Positions 9,693 through 19,593 are shown, counted from the first letter of the stretch. The stretch: DNA of 64,000 nt from Bog-473 sp963711065 (GCA_963711065.1 CAVQCO010000006.1:914738-978737); one strand, 5' to 3'. Made by a program: numbers and translations. Notes: generated from the letters alone by a model not told the origin.

Positions 9693-10125
9693 ACCGCTCG
9701 GGGAGATGGTCCTGGAGAGCCTTCACGAGCAGGCGGCGGAACGTCACCCGCTCCGCCTCGCTCAGGCCGCCCAGGATCTCGTCCTCGATGCTCCCCTGCG
9801 CCACCTCCGCCCGCTCCAGGGCCTCGAGGCCGGCGTCGGTGATGTCGACGATGTGGCGCCGCCGGTCGGTCGGGTCCCGCCGGCGCTCCACGTAGTCGAG
9901 GTCCTCGAGGTCGTTGAGCACGAGGACACCCGTATTGGAGTCCATCGAGAGTTGCTCGGTCATCACCTGCTGCGATGCGCTCGGGTGGTCGCGCAGATAG
10001 GCCAGCACCACCATGTTCTTCAGGTTCATCCCCACCAGGTCGACCGAGCTGCGCAGGAAGACGGCGCGGGCCAGCCGGGTGAGCAGGACGATCGTCCCCG
10101 TGGTCGTGGCGGATCGGGCGGTCAC
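9691..10125 (-). CDS. MarR-family transcriptional regulator
   Basis: 144 residues, start GTG 10125. Winged-helix layout: recognition region around SASQQVMTEQLSMDSNTGVLVLNDLE in two steps (residues about 49-75), then the wing DPTDRRRHIVDIT (about 84-96), diagnostic of MarR. MarR dimers usually repress a neighbouring efflux or catabolic gene and release DNA on binding a phenolic-type ligand. It is divergent from the MFS exporter at 10205; the inverted repeat at 10190-10213 is a plausible operator, so control of that exporter is the straightforward inference. Confidence 0.85.
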   Translation of the reverse strand: MTARSATTTGTIVLLTRLARAVFLRSSVDLVGMNLKNMVVLAYLRDHPSASQQVMTEQLSMDSNTGVLVLNDLEDLDYVERRRDPTDRRRHIVDITDAGLEALERAEVAQGSIEDEILGGLSEAERVTFRRLLVKALQDHLPER

Positions 10126-10189
10126 GACGTCGATCCTGCCACGGTGCCCTCGGAGGCCGGCGGCACGTGCAATTCCATCACCCCTCTAT

Positions 10190-10213
10190 GATAGTCCCGA
10201 GATCATGACTATC
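10190..10213. promoter_or_regulatory. inverted repeat GATAGTC-N10-GACTATC over the MFS start
   Basis: Perfect 7-base arms at 10190-10196 and 10207-10213 with a 10-base spacer, covering the ATG at 10205. Size and position fit a MarR-dimer operator between the divergent marR-like and MFS genes. If translation starts at 10205, the site overlaps the start, so transcription may be leaderless or the real start may be the ATG near 10229. Confidence 0.5.
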
Positions 10214-11725
10214 CCCGACACCGGAGCGATGAGCCCGCCGCGGGCGGACGCCGGCGATCCAGCCGGAGACCGCAAGCGCTGGATCGCCCTCGTCGTCGTC
10301 TGCCTGGCGATGTTCATGAACGCGCTCGATGGCTCCATCGTCAACGTGGCGCTGCCGGACATCCAGCGCAGCCTGCACTTCACCCAGTCCGGCCTGACCT
10401 GGGTGGTCGACGCCTACCTGATCTCCTTCGGCAGCTTCCTCCTCATGGCGGGACGCTTGGGCGACCTGGTCGGCCGCAAGAAGGTGTTCCTGGCGGGGGT
10501 GGCGCTGTTCACCCTCGCGTCCATCGCCTGCGGCTCGGCCGACAGCCAGGCGATGCTGGTGGCGGCGCGCTTCGTGCAGGGCATCGGCGGCGCGCTGTCC
10601 TCCTCGGTCATCGTCGCCATCATCGTGACGGAGTTCCCCCGCCCGCTCGAGCGGGCCAAGGCGATGAGCGCCTATGTCTTCGTCGCCGTCGGCGGCGGCT
10701 CCATCGGGCTGCTCGCCGGTGGGGTGCTGACGCAGGCGCTCAGCTGGCACTGGATCTTCTTCGTGAACGTGCCCATCGGCATCGTCACGCTCGTCCTGGG
10801 CCGGCTCCTGGTGGTGGAGAACGTCGGCCTGGGCATCAAGCAGGGCGTGGACGTGGTCGGGTCGGTGCTGGTGACGCTGTCGCTCATGGTCGGCATCTAC
10901 GGGATCGTGACGGCTTCGAGCGACGGCTGGGCCTCGGCGCACACGCTCGGCATCCTCGGTGTGGCGGTGCTCCTGTTCGTCTCCTTCGTCGTCCTCGAAT
11001 CGAGACTGGCCAACCCGATCATGCCGCTGCGGATCCTCAAACTGCGCACCTTGACCGGCTCGAGCGCCATCCGGGGCCTGTTGGCCACGGGAATGTTCTC
11101 GACCTTCTTCATCGGCGCGCTCTACCTCGAGCACGTGCTCGGTTACAGCCCCATCAAGACCGGCCTGGCCTTCATGCCGGCGACGGTGGGCATGGCGACG
11201 ATGTCGGCCGGCCTGACGGCGCGCCTTGTCAACCGGTTCGGCCACAAGGTGATGTACCCGGCCATGTTGCTCGCGGCGGGCGGCCTGATCCTGCTGGCCA
11301 CGGCCGGCCAGGGTGCGGCGTACTTCCCGAAGCTCTTCTTCGCCTTCTTGATGCTGGGTGTCGGCGCGGGCGCCTCCTTCATGCCGCTGTTGCAGATCGG
11401 GATGTCCGAGATCCCCAATGCCGACGCCGGTCTCGGCTCGGGCATCGTGAACGTGTCGCAGCAGATGGCGGCAGCCGTCGGGCTGGCCGTGCTCAGCACC
11501 ATCGCGACCAACCACTCCAAGGCCCTGCTCGCGCAGGGCCACACGCTGATCGGCTCCCTGACCGCCGGCTACCAGTTGGCGCTGCTCATCGCGGCGGCCT
11601 GCGTCCTGGCCGGCCTGGTCCTGGCGCCGTTCCTCCTCCGCACCGACGAGTCGCCCGAGGAGGAGGAGGCGCGCATCGCCGAGAACATGCAGAACCCGGA
11701 GACCTACGAGCATCTCGTCCTGTAA
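10205..11725 (+). CDS. MFS multidrug exporter, DHA2 (14-TM, EmrB/QacA) type
   Basis: 506 residues. Motifs: AMFMNALDGSIVNVALPDIQ in the first helix (motif D1 of DHA2) and GRLGDLVGRKKVF (motif A, loop 2-3, residues about 80-92). Fourteen hydrophobic segments can be traced, ending in an acidic tail (DESPEEEEARIAE). Members exchange protons for lipophilic drugs or aromatic compounds across the inner membrane. It is paired with a divergent MarR regulator, the standard arrangement for inducible efflux. Substrate unknown; in this catabolic setting it may expel a toxic intermediate. Confidence 0.88.
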   Translation: MTIPDTGAMSPPRADAGDPAGDRKRWIALVVVCLAMFMNALDGSIVNVALPDIQRSLHFTQSGLTWVVDAYLISFGSFLLMAGRLGDLVGRKKVFLAGVALFTLASIACGSADSQAMLVAARFVQGIGGALSSSVIVAIIVTEFPRPLERAKAMSAYVFVAVGGGSIGLLAGGVLTQALSWHWIFFVNVPIGIVTLVLGRLLVVENVGLGIKQGVDVVGSVLVTLSLMVGIYGIVTASSDGWASAHTLGILGVAVLLFVSFVVLESRLANPIMPLRILKLRTLTGSSAIRGLLATGMFSTFFIGALYLEHVLGYSPIKTGLAFMPATVGMATMSAGLTARLVNRFGHKVMYPAMLLAAGGLILLATAGQGAAYFPKLFFAFLMLGVGAGASFMPLLQIGMSEIPNADAGLGSGIVNVSQQMAAAVGLAVLSTIATNHSKALLAQGHTLIGSLTAGYQLALLIAAACVLAGLVLAPFLLRTDESPEEEEARIAENMQNPETYEHLVL

Positions 11726-11759
11726 AGGGGGGCAGGGGACCTCCTGCTAGACATCCGGC

Positions 11760-12992
11760 GTGGCCACCAGCTTGGAGGACCGGTGCACGGCGCTGTTCCG
11801 GGCCCACCGGGTCTCCGCCTTCGGTGGGGCCTTCCACGTGCCCGACCGCGACAGCTACCCCGCTCTCTTCGCGTGGGACAGCGGGTACCACGCCCTGTCG
11901 CTCCTCCATCTCGATCCCGGCGCCGCGCTGGAGGAGCTCACGACCCTGTACCGGGCCAACCGGCTGCCGGACGGCTTGCTGTCCCATCAGCGCTACGTCC
12001 CCGGGGCCGAGCAGCACCGGCGCTTCATCGAGGACCTCTTCGGGCCCATGTTCGACGGGGATCGCACGCCCTTCGTGGATCCCCCCACCTCCGCCTACGC
12101 CGCGGCCCGCCTGTCGCAGGAGCTCGGAGCGCCCGCCGACCACCTGTTGGACCAGGCCCTCTCCCATCTGCGCGCGCTGGCCCGCCGGCGATCGGTCGCG
12201 GGCGGGTCCCTGCCGGCCGTGCTGCACCCGTTCGAGACCGGGACCGAGGGGAGCGCGCTCATGCGCGGCCTGCTCCCCGGGGACCTCGGCGCCTCCCTCA
12301 CGCGGCTCAAGGAGCTCACCCTCTCCGGGCGCGCCAGTGGCATGGCTCCCGAGGCGGCCCTGGCCGACGGTCACCCCTTCGTGGTGTACGACCCGACCGT
12401 GTGCGGCTGGTACCTCCTTGCCCTCGAGGAGGTGGCGACCGCCTGCTCCGCCCGGGGCCGCGAGGCGGAGGCGAAGGAGGCGGCGACCCTCGCCGCGGCC
12501 GTGGCCGCGGCGATGCGGGCGCTGCTCTGGTGGGACGAGGGGCGCATCTTCGTCGCCTACGACCTCACCCGCGCCGTCCAGGTGCACGGCATCGGGGCCA
12601 TGGGCCTGATCCCGGCGGCCAGCCGGGACATGGCCGATGCCGGCCTGTCAGAGCTGGTCGCACAACGCCACCTCCGCCCGGACGGGCCGATGTGGGGCCC
12701 GCGCGGCTTTGCGGCGGGCGCGGTCTCCGCGGGCAGCGGCGTCGGGACGTACGTGCAGTGGGACGGTAACGCAACGTGGGGCGCGACGGCTTACTGGGCC
12801 TACCTGCTGGCGGCCCGCCTCGGCATGCGGGCAGAGGCCCGCCGGCTGCGAGACCAGCTGGCGGGTCTGATCGACGCACACGGCTTCCGGGAGTTCTACG
12901 ACGCGCTGACCGGCGAGCCCGGCGGCGCGGGCGCAGGGTCGGGCTTCACCTGGCCTGCTCTCGTCCTGGACATGACGCTCCCGTCCGGGTGA
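11760..12992 (+). CDS. GH63-like (alpha/alpha)6 glycoside hydrolase (trehalase/glucosylglycerate hydrolase type)
   Basis: 410 residues from GTG 11760, 34 bases after the MFS gene. FAWDSGYHALSL (residues about 38-49) and YVQWDGNATWGATAYWAY near the C-terminus are the aromatic-rich barrel motifs of GH63 and mannosyl/glucosyl-glycerate hydrolases. No signal peptide, so cytoplasmic. Likely releases sugar from a compatible solute or alpha-glucoside. The exact sugar cannot be assigned; amylo-alpha-1,6-glucosidase-like activity is an alternative. Confidence 0.7.
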   Translation: MATSLEDRCTALFRAHRVSAFGGAFHVPDRDSYPALFAWDSGYHALSLLHLDPGAALEELTTLYRANRLPDGLLSHQRYVPGAEQHRRFIEDLFGPMFDGDRTPFVDPPTSAYAAARLSQELGAPADHLLDQALSHLRALARRRSVAGGSLPAVLHPFETGTEGSALMRGLLPGDLGASLTRLKELTLSGRASGMAPEAALADGHPFVVYDPTVCGWYLLALEEVATACSARGREAEAKEAATLAAAVAAAMRALLWWDEGRIFVAYDLTRAVQVHGIGAMGLIPAASRDMADAGLSELVAQRHLRPDGPMWGPRGFAAGAVSAGSGVGTYVQWDGNATWGATAYWAYLLAARLGMRAEARRLRDQLAGLIDAHGFREFYDALTGEPGGAGAGSGFTWPALVLDMTLPSG

Positions 12993-13008
12993 GCCCTGGC
13001 TGCGCTCC

Positions 13009-14283
13009 TCACCTCGTTGCCGGGGAGGCGGAGAACTGCAGCACGCTCTTCGCGGCGTCGTAGGTGACCAGGTACACCGGCCCGATCGCGTAGGCCCGGC
13101 CCGGGGCGAAGGACACCGGACCACCCGCCCCGGGGATGGCTGCGTCCCGCAACGCGTACCCCGCGCGGGCGAAGCTGGACGAAGTGAGGTTCTTGCCGGC
13201 GGCCTTGGCGACGGTGGTGAACAGGGCGAGGTTGAGGCACGCCGATTCGATGGCGTAGAAGGTCTGGTCCGAGCCGGCGATCGGATTCGCGGGTGGGGTG
13301 ATCTTGAGATTCGGGTACGCCCTGCGGACTACGCGGTCGCACTGCTGGACCGCCGGCGTGTGCCAGATCTCGTAGTTCGAGGGAACCGGGCTCGACGTGA
13401 GGACGTTCCGGAGATACTTCGGCTGAATCGAGAGGCTCAGCGCGGCGGTCTCGAGGGAGGGCTGGCTGGTCGCGATCCACGACGGGGTGTAGGAGCTCTG
13501 CGCCGCCTGCAGGGATTCGGGCCAGATCGTCCCGCCGGTCCCGACCGCGATGACCTCGTCGACTCCCTCCGCCTGGAACCGCTGTGCGATGATGGCGACT
13601 TCCTGGTTCGACGCGGCCTCGTCACCCGTCGGCACGTCGTCGACGGCGCTCTGGACCACGTGCACCCCCAGGGACCGCAGCTCCTCCTGGACGACCTGGA
13701 GCTCACGCCCGTCGGTCTCGGCCCCGGCGAACAGCCCGACCTTCTTGCCCTTGAAGACGCCCTGGTGGGCGAACACGGACAGCTGGAGCCGGTCGTAGGC
13801 GGCCGGGGGCGGCACCAGGGTGAAGTTGGGCGCGTCGCCCGACGACTGCACGCTCTGCAAGCTCCCCGCAATCGTCGGCACGTGGTACTGCTGCAGGAAG
13901 CAGTCCGGTTGCTGGGGATTAACGGCGACGAAGACCTTGTCGTCCGCCGCCAGCTGCGTGCACGCCGTAAGCGCCGGCGCCGTTCCCACGGGGTTCACCG
14001 CCAACAGGTACGGCACCAGGTGCCGGCCGTCGACGCCGCCGTGTGCGTTGAGGTTCGCGATCAGGGCGTTGTAAGCGTCGGGGAAGCTCCCCTGGTCCAG
14101 CGTGATGCCGAACTTGCGGACGGCCGAGAGGTCGACGTAGGGGATGCCGACCCGGATCGTCGTGGCCGTCACGCCCTGGGTCGGAGGTCCCGACCCCGCG
14201 GACGCGGGGCCGGCGCTCCCGACCGCGGCCACGGCGCCGAGGGTCAGTGAGCTGGCGACGAGGAAGGCGAGGCTCTTTCGCAT
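13009..14283 (-). CDS. ABC-type solute-binding protein, branched-chain-amino-acid (PBP1) type
   Basis: 424 residues from ATG 14283 (MRKSLAFLVASSLTLGAVAA), which begins a Sec signal peptide of about 29 residues cut after GPASA; no lipobox Cys is obvious. The mature protein has two alternating PBP1 lobes with segments such as VTATTIRVGIPYVD, KKVGLFAGAETDG and GVDEVIAVGTGG. Family members bind amino acids, amides, aromatic acids or urea in the periplasm-equivalent space. No permease or ATPase lies nearby, so it is an orphan receptor. It is followed upstream by the MarR/CoA-transferase operon, which might act on its ligand. Confidence 0.85.
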   Translation of the reverse strand: MRKSLAFLVASSLTLGAVAAVGSAGPASAGSGPPTQGVTATTIRVGIPYVDLSAVRKFGITLDQGSFPDAYNALIANLNAHGGVDGRHLVPYLLAVNPVGTAPALTACTQLAADDKVFVAVNPQQPDCFLQQYHVPTIAGSLQSVQSSGDAPNFTLVPPPAAYDRLQLSVFAHQGVFKGKKVGLFAGAETDGRELQVVQEELRSLGVHVVQSAVDDVPTGDEAASNQEVAIIAQRFQAEGVDEVIAVGTGGTIWPESLQAAQSSYTPSWIATSQPSLETAALSLSIQPKYLRNVLTSSPVPSNYEIWHTPAVQQCDRVVRRAYPNLKITPPANPIAGSDQTFYAIESACLNLALFTTVAKAAGKNLTSSSFARAGYALRDAAIPGAGGPVSFAPGRAYAIGPVYLVTYDAAKSVLQFSASPATR

Positions 14284-14412
14284 GGGAAGTCTCCGCGGAC
14301 AGGGCCGCCACGGGCCGTGGTGGCGCGCCACAGTTGCACAATTCGAACCGTGGCGGGCGGCGCGCGAGCCCGGCGCGCCCTTCCCGAGGTCACGGGCCGG
14401 GACCCCTGGTGG

Positions 14413-15013
14413 CTACGCGACCTCGAACCGGCTCTTCCGCCCGTCGCGTCCCGTCGCGCGCGCCTCACGAGATCCGATGTCCCCCATGACCTCGTTGGAG
14501 CGCTCGACGTCGAATTCGTTCCCGCTCGCCCGCAGTTGGGCCAGGAGGTCGATGAGCAGGCTCCGCTGCCGCTCGGACAGGCCGATGCGCTCGTACACGG
14601 TGGCGTTCAGATCTTGCGTCGCGTCCGTGGCGACCTTCCGGCCGCGCCGCGTGATCACGGCCAGCGTCGTGCGGGCATCCGAAGGATGGGGCACGCGCCG
14701 CAGGAGCTTCTCGTCCTCGAGCCGGTCGATGATGTTCGTGACCGTGGCCGGCGGGATGCGAAGGGTCTTGCTGATCCAGCTCAGCGTCAGGGCGGTTTTG
14801 GGATCCGTAGCCAGCCAGGTGAGCACCTCGTAGCGCCGCGAACGTGAGGTCGTGACTCCTCATCACTTGGTTGACCTGGTCGTTGAGGAGTTGGTAGGAG
14901 CGGAGGATCGCGGTGAACGCGGCCATCCCGGAGGCTGCCTCGGGATCCCAGCGCTCCAGCCACACGCGACGCGACGCTTCGACGACGTCGAACGGAGCGG
15001 CCTGGAAGCCCAT
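14413..15013 (-). CDS. MarR-family regulator, one frameshift
   Basis: The N-terminal half reads from ATG 15013 (MGFQAAPFDVVEASRR) and includes LLNDQVNQVMRSHDLTFA. The frame then slips near 14840, and the winged-helix half continues as VLTWLATDPKTALTLSWISK (two parts), ATVTNIIDRLEDEKLLRR and HPSDARTTLAVITRRGRK, ending at 14413. About 199 residues repaired. The SDART wing is the MarR hallmark. It is the last gene of the minus-strand operon starting at 21995 and is the obvious candidate regulator for it. Confidence 0.75.
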
Positions 15014-15044
15014 CCCGGAGGAGGACGGTGACGGGGACCCGCTG

Positions 15045-17477
15045 TTAGGTGCCGACGAGCGAGCCACCGATGACCCCTTCCGCTTCGAGCGCGTCCATCT
15101 CCGTCCGCGTGAGACCGAGCCCCCCCAGGAGCTCCTCGTTGTGTTCTCCGAGCAGCGGTGCATGCCGTTCGTGGATCCGACCCGGTCGACGCGAGAACCT
15201 CATCGGGAGCGTGCTGTAGCGAGCGCTCCCGATCACCGGATGGACCACCTCCTCGAAGAAGTTGCGGGCGGCGAGCTGCGGGAGGTCGGGCTGGCGGTGC
15301 GGCTGCACGACCTTGCCGACGGGCACCCCGGCCTCCCACAGACGCTCGACGACCTGGTCGGCCGTCTGGTCGCGGCACCAATCCTGCAGGCACTCGTCGA
15401 TCCGGTCCTGTGCCGCCACGCGTCCCGCCGCCACGACGAGCGCCGGGTCGAGACACCACTGCGGCTCGCCCAGGGCACGACGAAGCGACATCCAGTCGCG
15501 CGTCGGTGGCCACCGCGATGGCCACCCAACAGTCGTCGCGCCCGTATTCGTCCGGTCCGGCGACCCGATAGAGGTTCTGCGGCGCCCCGCACGGGCCGCG
15601 GTTGCCGTCCCGGGAGAGGACCGCTCCGTAGGCCGAGAATTCGATCGCCTGCTCCGCCGCGACGTTGAGCGCAGCGTCGACCATCGCGGCCTCGACGAGG
15701 CCGCCCTCGCCCGTCCTCGCACGGTGCTCGAGCGCCAGCATCACGCCGAACAGCGCGTGCAGCCCCGCATTGGGGTCGCCGACGCAGTACGGCTCGAACG
15801 GGAGGAGATCGGGATGTCCGGTCAACCAGGTGAGCCCGGAGGCGTCCTCGATCACGAACGCGAAGGCCGAGAGGTCCCGCCACGGCCCGTCCAGCCCGAA
15901 ACCCGGCATCCGCAACATCACGAGATCGGGCCGGTCGGCCCTGAGTGTCTCGTAGTCGAGGCCGAGCTGGTCCAGGACACGCGGCGTGTAGTTCTCGACC
16001 ACCACGTCGCAGGTCGCGATGAACCGGCGGACGAGATCGATGCCACGCGGGTCGCCGAAGTCGATGGTGAGGCTCTTCTTGTTGGTGTTGAGCGCGGCGA
16101 AGATGGGCCCCCGCTCCCAGAAGCGATCCTCCGTCTGCGGCACGCCGCCGACCAGACGGGCCCCGTCGGGCCGTGCCGCCGACTCGAGGTGGATCACTTC
16201 GGCGCCCAGCAGCGCCAGCAGGTGGCCCGTGAGCGGACCCGCCCAGTAGGCGGTCATGTCCAGGACGCGCAGGCCCTGGAACGGGAGCCCGGGTCCCTCC
16301 GACTCCACGCGGGCGCCGTCGCGGACGTCGCGCGCCAGGAGCGCCGCGATCGAGTGCTCCCCGAGCCGAGGCGCTGGCTCGGGCGGCTGCAGACGTGCCG
16401 AACCGACCCGGAAGGGCGGCCGCGGATTCACCGCACCATCCCGGGGGTTCGCCGCGAACGTCTGGCGCTGGCGGAAATGCTCGAACGTCGTGACGTTCGC
16501 GCCGTTGGCGATCGGTGCGTTGGGGATCCGGAAGGCCGACGCCAGGTCGAGCACGTCCTCCACGGTGTGCTCGGCGATCCAGGCGTCGATCGTCGGCGTC
16601 AACGCCGTTCGATCGAGGAAGAGGGACGGATCCTCCATCCACTCGGGGTGCCCGACCATGGCGCAGAAGTCGAGCCACTGCTGCCCCGTCCCGCACCCGA
16701 GACCGACCAGGCCGTCGCAGGCGGCGCCGACGCCGGGCGTGGCGACGAACCGGCGGCGGCGCATCGGGCGTCCGAGCTGGTCGTTGAACGTCACCGGGTA
16801 GTACGTGAGGCACATCGCCAAGGCTTCGAGCATCGACACGTCGACGAGCTCGCCGTCCGAGCTCGAACGCCGGCCCGACGCCAACGTCCCGATCGCGCCG
16901 AAGACGCCGGAGACCCACTCCCCGATCTGGCCGCCGACGAACACCGGGGCGCGGTCCGGTCGCCCACGGCGAGGCCGACGATCGCCCCCGACCACGCTTG
17001 CAGCGTGAACTCGGTGGCCGGCTTGTCGCGCCAGGGGCCGTCGAGCCCGAAAGGCGTGATGGACGTGACCGTCAGGTGCGGGTGGACACGAAGGATCTCG
17101 TGCGGCGCCAAGGCCGTCTGCTCCACAACGCGAGAGCCTCGGGACCACACCACGGCGTCGGCCGACGCGAGCAGCGCCTGCAGCAACGCCAGATCATCCG
17201 CGCGCTCGCACTCGACGACGACGCTCTGCTTCGACGCGTTCAGGAAGTTGAAGAGCGCCCCATCGGCGTCTGCTGCGATCACCGCGCCCGAAGCCGACCA
17301 CCGGCGGAGCGGATCGCCGTCCGGCGCCTCGACCTTGATCACCTCGGCGCCGCCGTCCGCGAGCAGCTTGGTGCAGTAGGCACCGGCGATCCATGTCGAC
17401 AGATCGATCACGCGGAGACCGCTCAGCGGTGGAAGGCCGGGCGAGCCGTTCGGCACGCCGGGGTCGGGCTGGCCCAC
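15045..17477 (-). CDS. two-domain class III (CaiB/BaiF) CoA-transferase, two frameshifts
   Basis: About 810 residues. Domain 1 begins LSGLRVIDLSTWIAGAYCTK; domain 2 begins LPFQGLRVLDMTAYWAGPL after the PRLGEHS linker. Both domains lie in one uninterrupted stretch around the junction, so the fusion is real. At the nucleophile position domain 1 has Glu (PATEFTLQAWSG) and domain 2 has Ala (SAFAFVIEDASG), against Asp in classical formyl-CoA transferase. Frames change near 16945 and 15510. Starts 1 base after the crotonase stop, so it is co-transcribed. It would activate or swap CoA on the operon's acid substrate; the missing Asp makes the mechanism uncertain. Confidence 0.8.
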
Positions 17478-17478
17478 C

Positions 17479-18450
17479 TCAGTCCGTTTCGGGGCGCCGG
17501 CGACCGGACTGGCTCAACCGCCAATCCGGCGGGAACCTGCTGTCGTTGTCCTTCACCGCGAGGTTGAGGCCCGCGTCCATCGTCTCCTGGCTCAACGTTG
17601 CCCGCTTGCCGTCATCGTCGTCCCGCAGCATCCCGCCCATCGATTCGAGCCACGCACTCAGAAGGCTGCCCATGTACTCGCCCTGGTGTTGCTTCATGAC
17701 CTCGAAGAACACCTTCTGCATGAACACGGTGTCGGTGGGCCGCGTGCGCGCACAGGACAGGGCGTACTTCTCCACCTCTGCCTCGAGTCGATCGCGGGGC
17801 ACCACGCTGTTCACGAAGTTGCAGTCGTACATCTGTTGGGCGGTGAACGGCCGGCCGGTGAACACCATCTCCTGGAATTTGCGCAGCCCCATCATCATCG
17901 CCCATTGCCACATGCGGGGCGCGTAGCCGACATAACGGAATGCAGGATGCCCGAAGAGCGCGTCGTCGGACGAGATCACGAGGTCGGCGTCAGCGGCCTG
18001 GTAGAAGTGCCAGCCGTAGCAATAGCCCTTGACCTCGAGGATGCTGATCTTCTTGAAGTCCTGGAGGCTGCGACAGCCAGACCTCGTATTGCCGTACCAA
18101 TGAAGCAGCGACGCCCCGGCGCGGTACGAGCGTGGGCCGGGCATCGTCACGCCGTCGTCGTCATCCAGCCCGAATTCCTCTTGGAGGCCCATTCCGGCGG
18201 CCTGCTTCGCCATCAGCTCGTCGAGGTCGGCGCCCGTTCCGAGGTGGTCTCCGACGCCACGGACGACGAGCACCTTGACGTCGTCATCGATGCTGGCCTT
18301 GAACAAGAGGTCGGCATAGCGCCGACGGGCTGCGATCGTCGGGATGTTGAGCTGGTCGGGCCGGTTGAGAGTGATCGTGGCGATGCGCGTGCTCGCATCC
18401 TTCTCGTAGAGGATGATCTCCTCGGGCGGCGGGACTTCGACAGTGGTCAC
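17479..18450 (-). CDS. enoyl-CoA hydratase/isomerase family protein
   Basis: 323 residues, ATG 18450 in an ATGA overlap with the M24 gene upstream. Crotonase motifs are partly degenerate: GVGDHLGTGADLDEL for the first oxyanion strand and VKGYCYGWHFYQAADADLVISSD for the second, with an insertion before it. The usual hydratase Glu is absent (FGHPAFRYVGYAP). Longer than a standard hydratase because of a loop at about 85-115 and an extended C-terminus. It is translationally coupled within the amidohydrolase-M24 operon. Crotonase chemistry on a CoA ester is likely; which one is unknown. Confidence 0.75.
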   Translation of the reverse strand: MTTVEVPPPEEIILYEKDASTRIATITLNRPDQLNIPTIAARRRYADLLFKASIDDDVKVLVVRGVGDHLGTGADLDELMAKQAAGMGLQEEFGLDDDDGVTMPGPRSYRAGASLLHWYGNTRSGCRSLQDFKKISILEVKGYCYGWHFYQAADADLVISSDDALFGHPAFRYVGYAPRMWQWAMMMGLRKFQEMVFTGRPFTAQQMYDCNFVNSVVPRDRLEAEVEKYALSCARTRPTDTVFMQKVFFEVMKQHQGEYMGSLLSAWLESMGGMLRDDDDGKRATLSQETMDAGLNLAVKDNDSRFPPDWRLSQSGRRRPETD

Positions 18451-19586
18451 GTCAGTGGGCTCCTTGCATTACGGGACGGGGTCGTCGAGAGAAGCTCCGG
18501 ACCGGTCGCCGTGACGACGAGGGGTTTCTGGCCGTACAGGGCACCGATGCCCTCCTCCCAGACGTAGGCGGTCAACGCGAGCACCATGCCCACCTCGAGG
18601 CGTTCCTCGGCGGCCGTGTGCGGGAGGGTGTGCGTCACCATCGGGAGGTCGAAGCCGAGCCCCAGCCCGCGGGCGACGGGCATCGGCGGCGGGGCGGCAC
18701 CCGCGCGGTCGTAGGCGTCGAGAAGGTCGCTCAGCGGCGCGCCGGGACGGCATGCCTCGAGGAGTCCGTCCCACAGCTCGTCCCAGCGGCGGCCGAGGCC
18801 AGGGTCGACGGCGCCCTCGCCGGCGACCGAAGCGGTCCGGCCGAGCTCGCCGACGTACCCGCCGAGGATCACCCCGGCGTCGAAGGCCACCAGGTCGTCT
18901 CGCCCCACCGGCGCATCGCGGCCGGTGCGACGCCACGGGTGGTGCCGCGAGGTGATCCACGCGACATCCTGGGTTGCCGGCGTGGTGACGCCCGCTGAGG
19001 CCATCGCCTCCATGAAGACCCCCGTGAGGTGCCGCTCGGTGACTCCGGGCGCGAGCGCGGCCTCCGCCTCGGCTAGCGAGCGTTCGGCGATGCGCACCGA
19101 GGCGCGGATCGCGTCGACCTCCTCGGGTGTCTTGACGCGGCGCGCCCGGCGCAGCAACGGCTCGCCGTCGACGAGCTCGGCCGACGGAAACGCCTTCGGC
19201 AGGAGCTGCGCGGATGATGGCGTCATGGCATCGGTGGCGACCCTCCGCGCGGTCGCGGCCCCCGGGATCCCTTGGAGCACCTTCAAGAAGTTCTGAGCGT
19301 TGAACGAGATCCCATACAGGTTCTCGCGGGGGATGTCGTCCGGGATCCCCTCGTCCCACGTGCTGAGGAGGTGGACGGACCCGGTTGCTCGTACCAGGAC
19401 GCACCCGGGGCCGAAGGCACGCGAGCCGGCGGTCCACAGCCGTGGTGCGCCCGAGACGTAGCGGGCATTGCCCTCGCGCCCGAGGACGAACAGGTCGATG
19501 TCCGCGGCCTCCATCTCGGCCAGTGCGCGTGAGCGACGGGCCAGTCGCAGAACTTCGTCGTCGGGTCGAACTTCGGTGAGCGTCAC
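18447..19586 (-). CDS. M24-fold protein (creatinase/Xaa-Pro peptidase-like), metal site degenerate
   Basis: 379 residues. The fold is recognisable from FDAGVILGGYVGELGRTA and the N-terminal creatinase domain. Against the five metal ligands of M24 peptidases (D-D-H-E-E), the second Asp is Glu (GELGRT), the His is Leu (RGLGLGFD for GHGIG) and the C-terminal Glu positions are LALTAY and YGQKPLVV. It therefore either works without metal, like creatinase, or is a structural partner. It lies 7 bases after the intact M24 paralogue at 19594 and overlaps the next gene by 4 bases. A heteromer with the active paralogue is an attractive but untested idea. Confidence 0.75.
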   Translation of the reverse strand: MTLTEVRPDDEVLRLARRSRALAEMEAADIDLFVLGREGNARYVSGAPRLWTAGSRAFGPGCVLVRATGSVHLLSTWDEGIPDDIPRENLYGISFNAQNFLKVLQGIPGAATARRVATDAMTPSSAQLLPKAFPSAELVDGEPLLRRARRVKTPEEVDAIRASVRIAERSLAEAEAALAPGVTERHLTGVFMEAMASAGVTTPATQDVAWITSRHHPWRRTGRDAPVGRDDLVAFDAGVILGGYVGELGRTASVAGEGAVDPGLGRRWDELWDGLLEACRPGAPLSDLLDAYDRAGAAPPPMPVARGLGLGFDLPMVTHTLPHTAAEERLEVGMVLALTAYVWEEGIGALYGQKPLVVTATGPELLSTTPSRNARSPLT

Positions 19587-19593
19587 CCGGGGC

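Noticed and set aside
9082..11713. Long antisense open frames opposite the crotonase and MFS genes
   Set aside because: High GC keeps opposite frames open; they are rich in Arg/Pro/Gly or His/Gln and show no family features.
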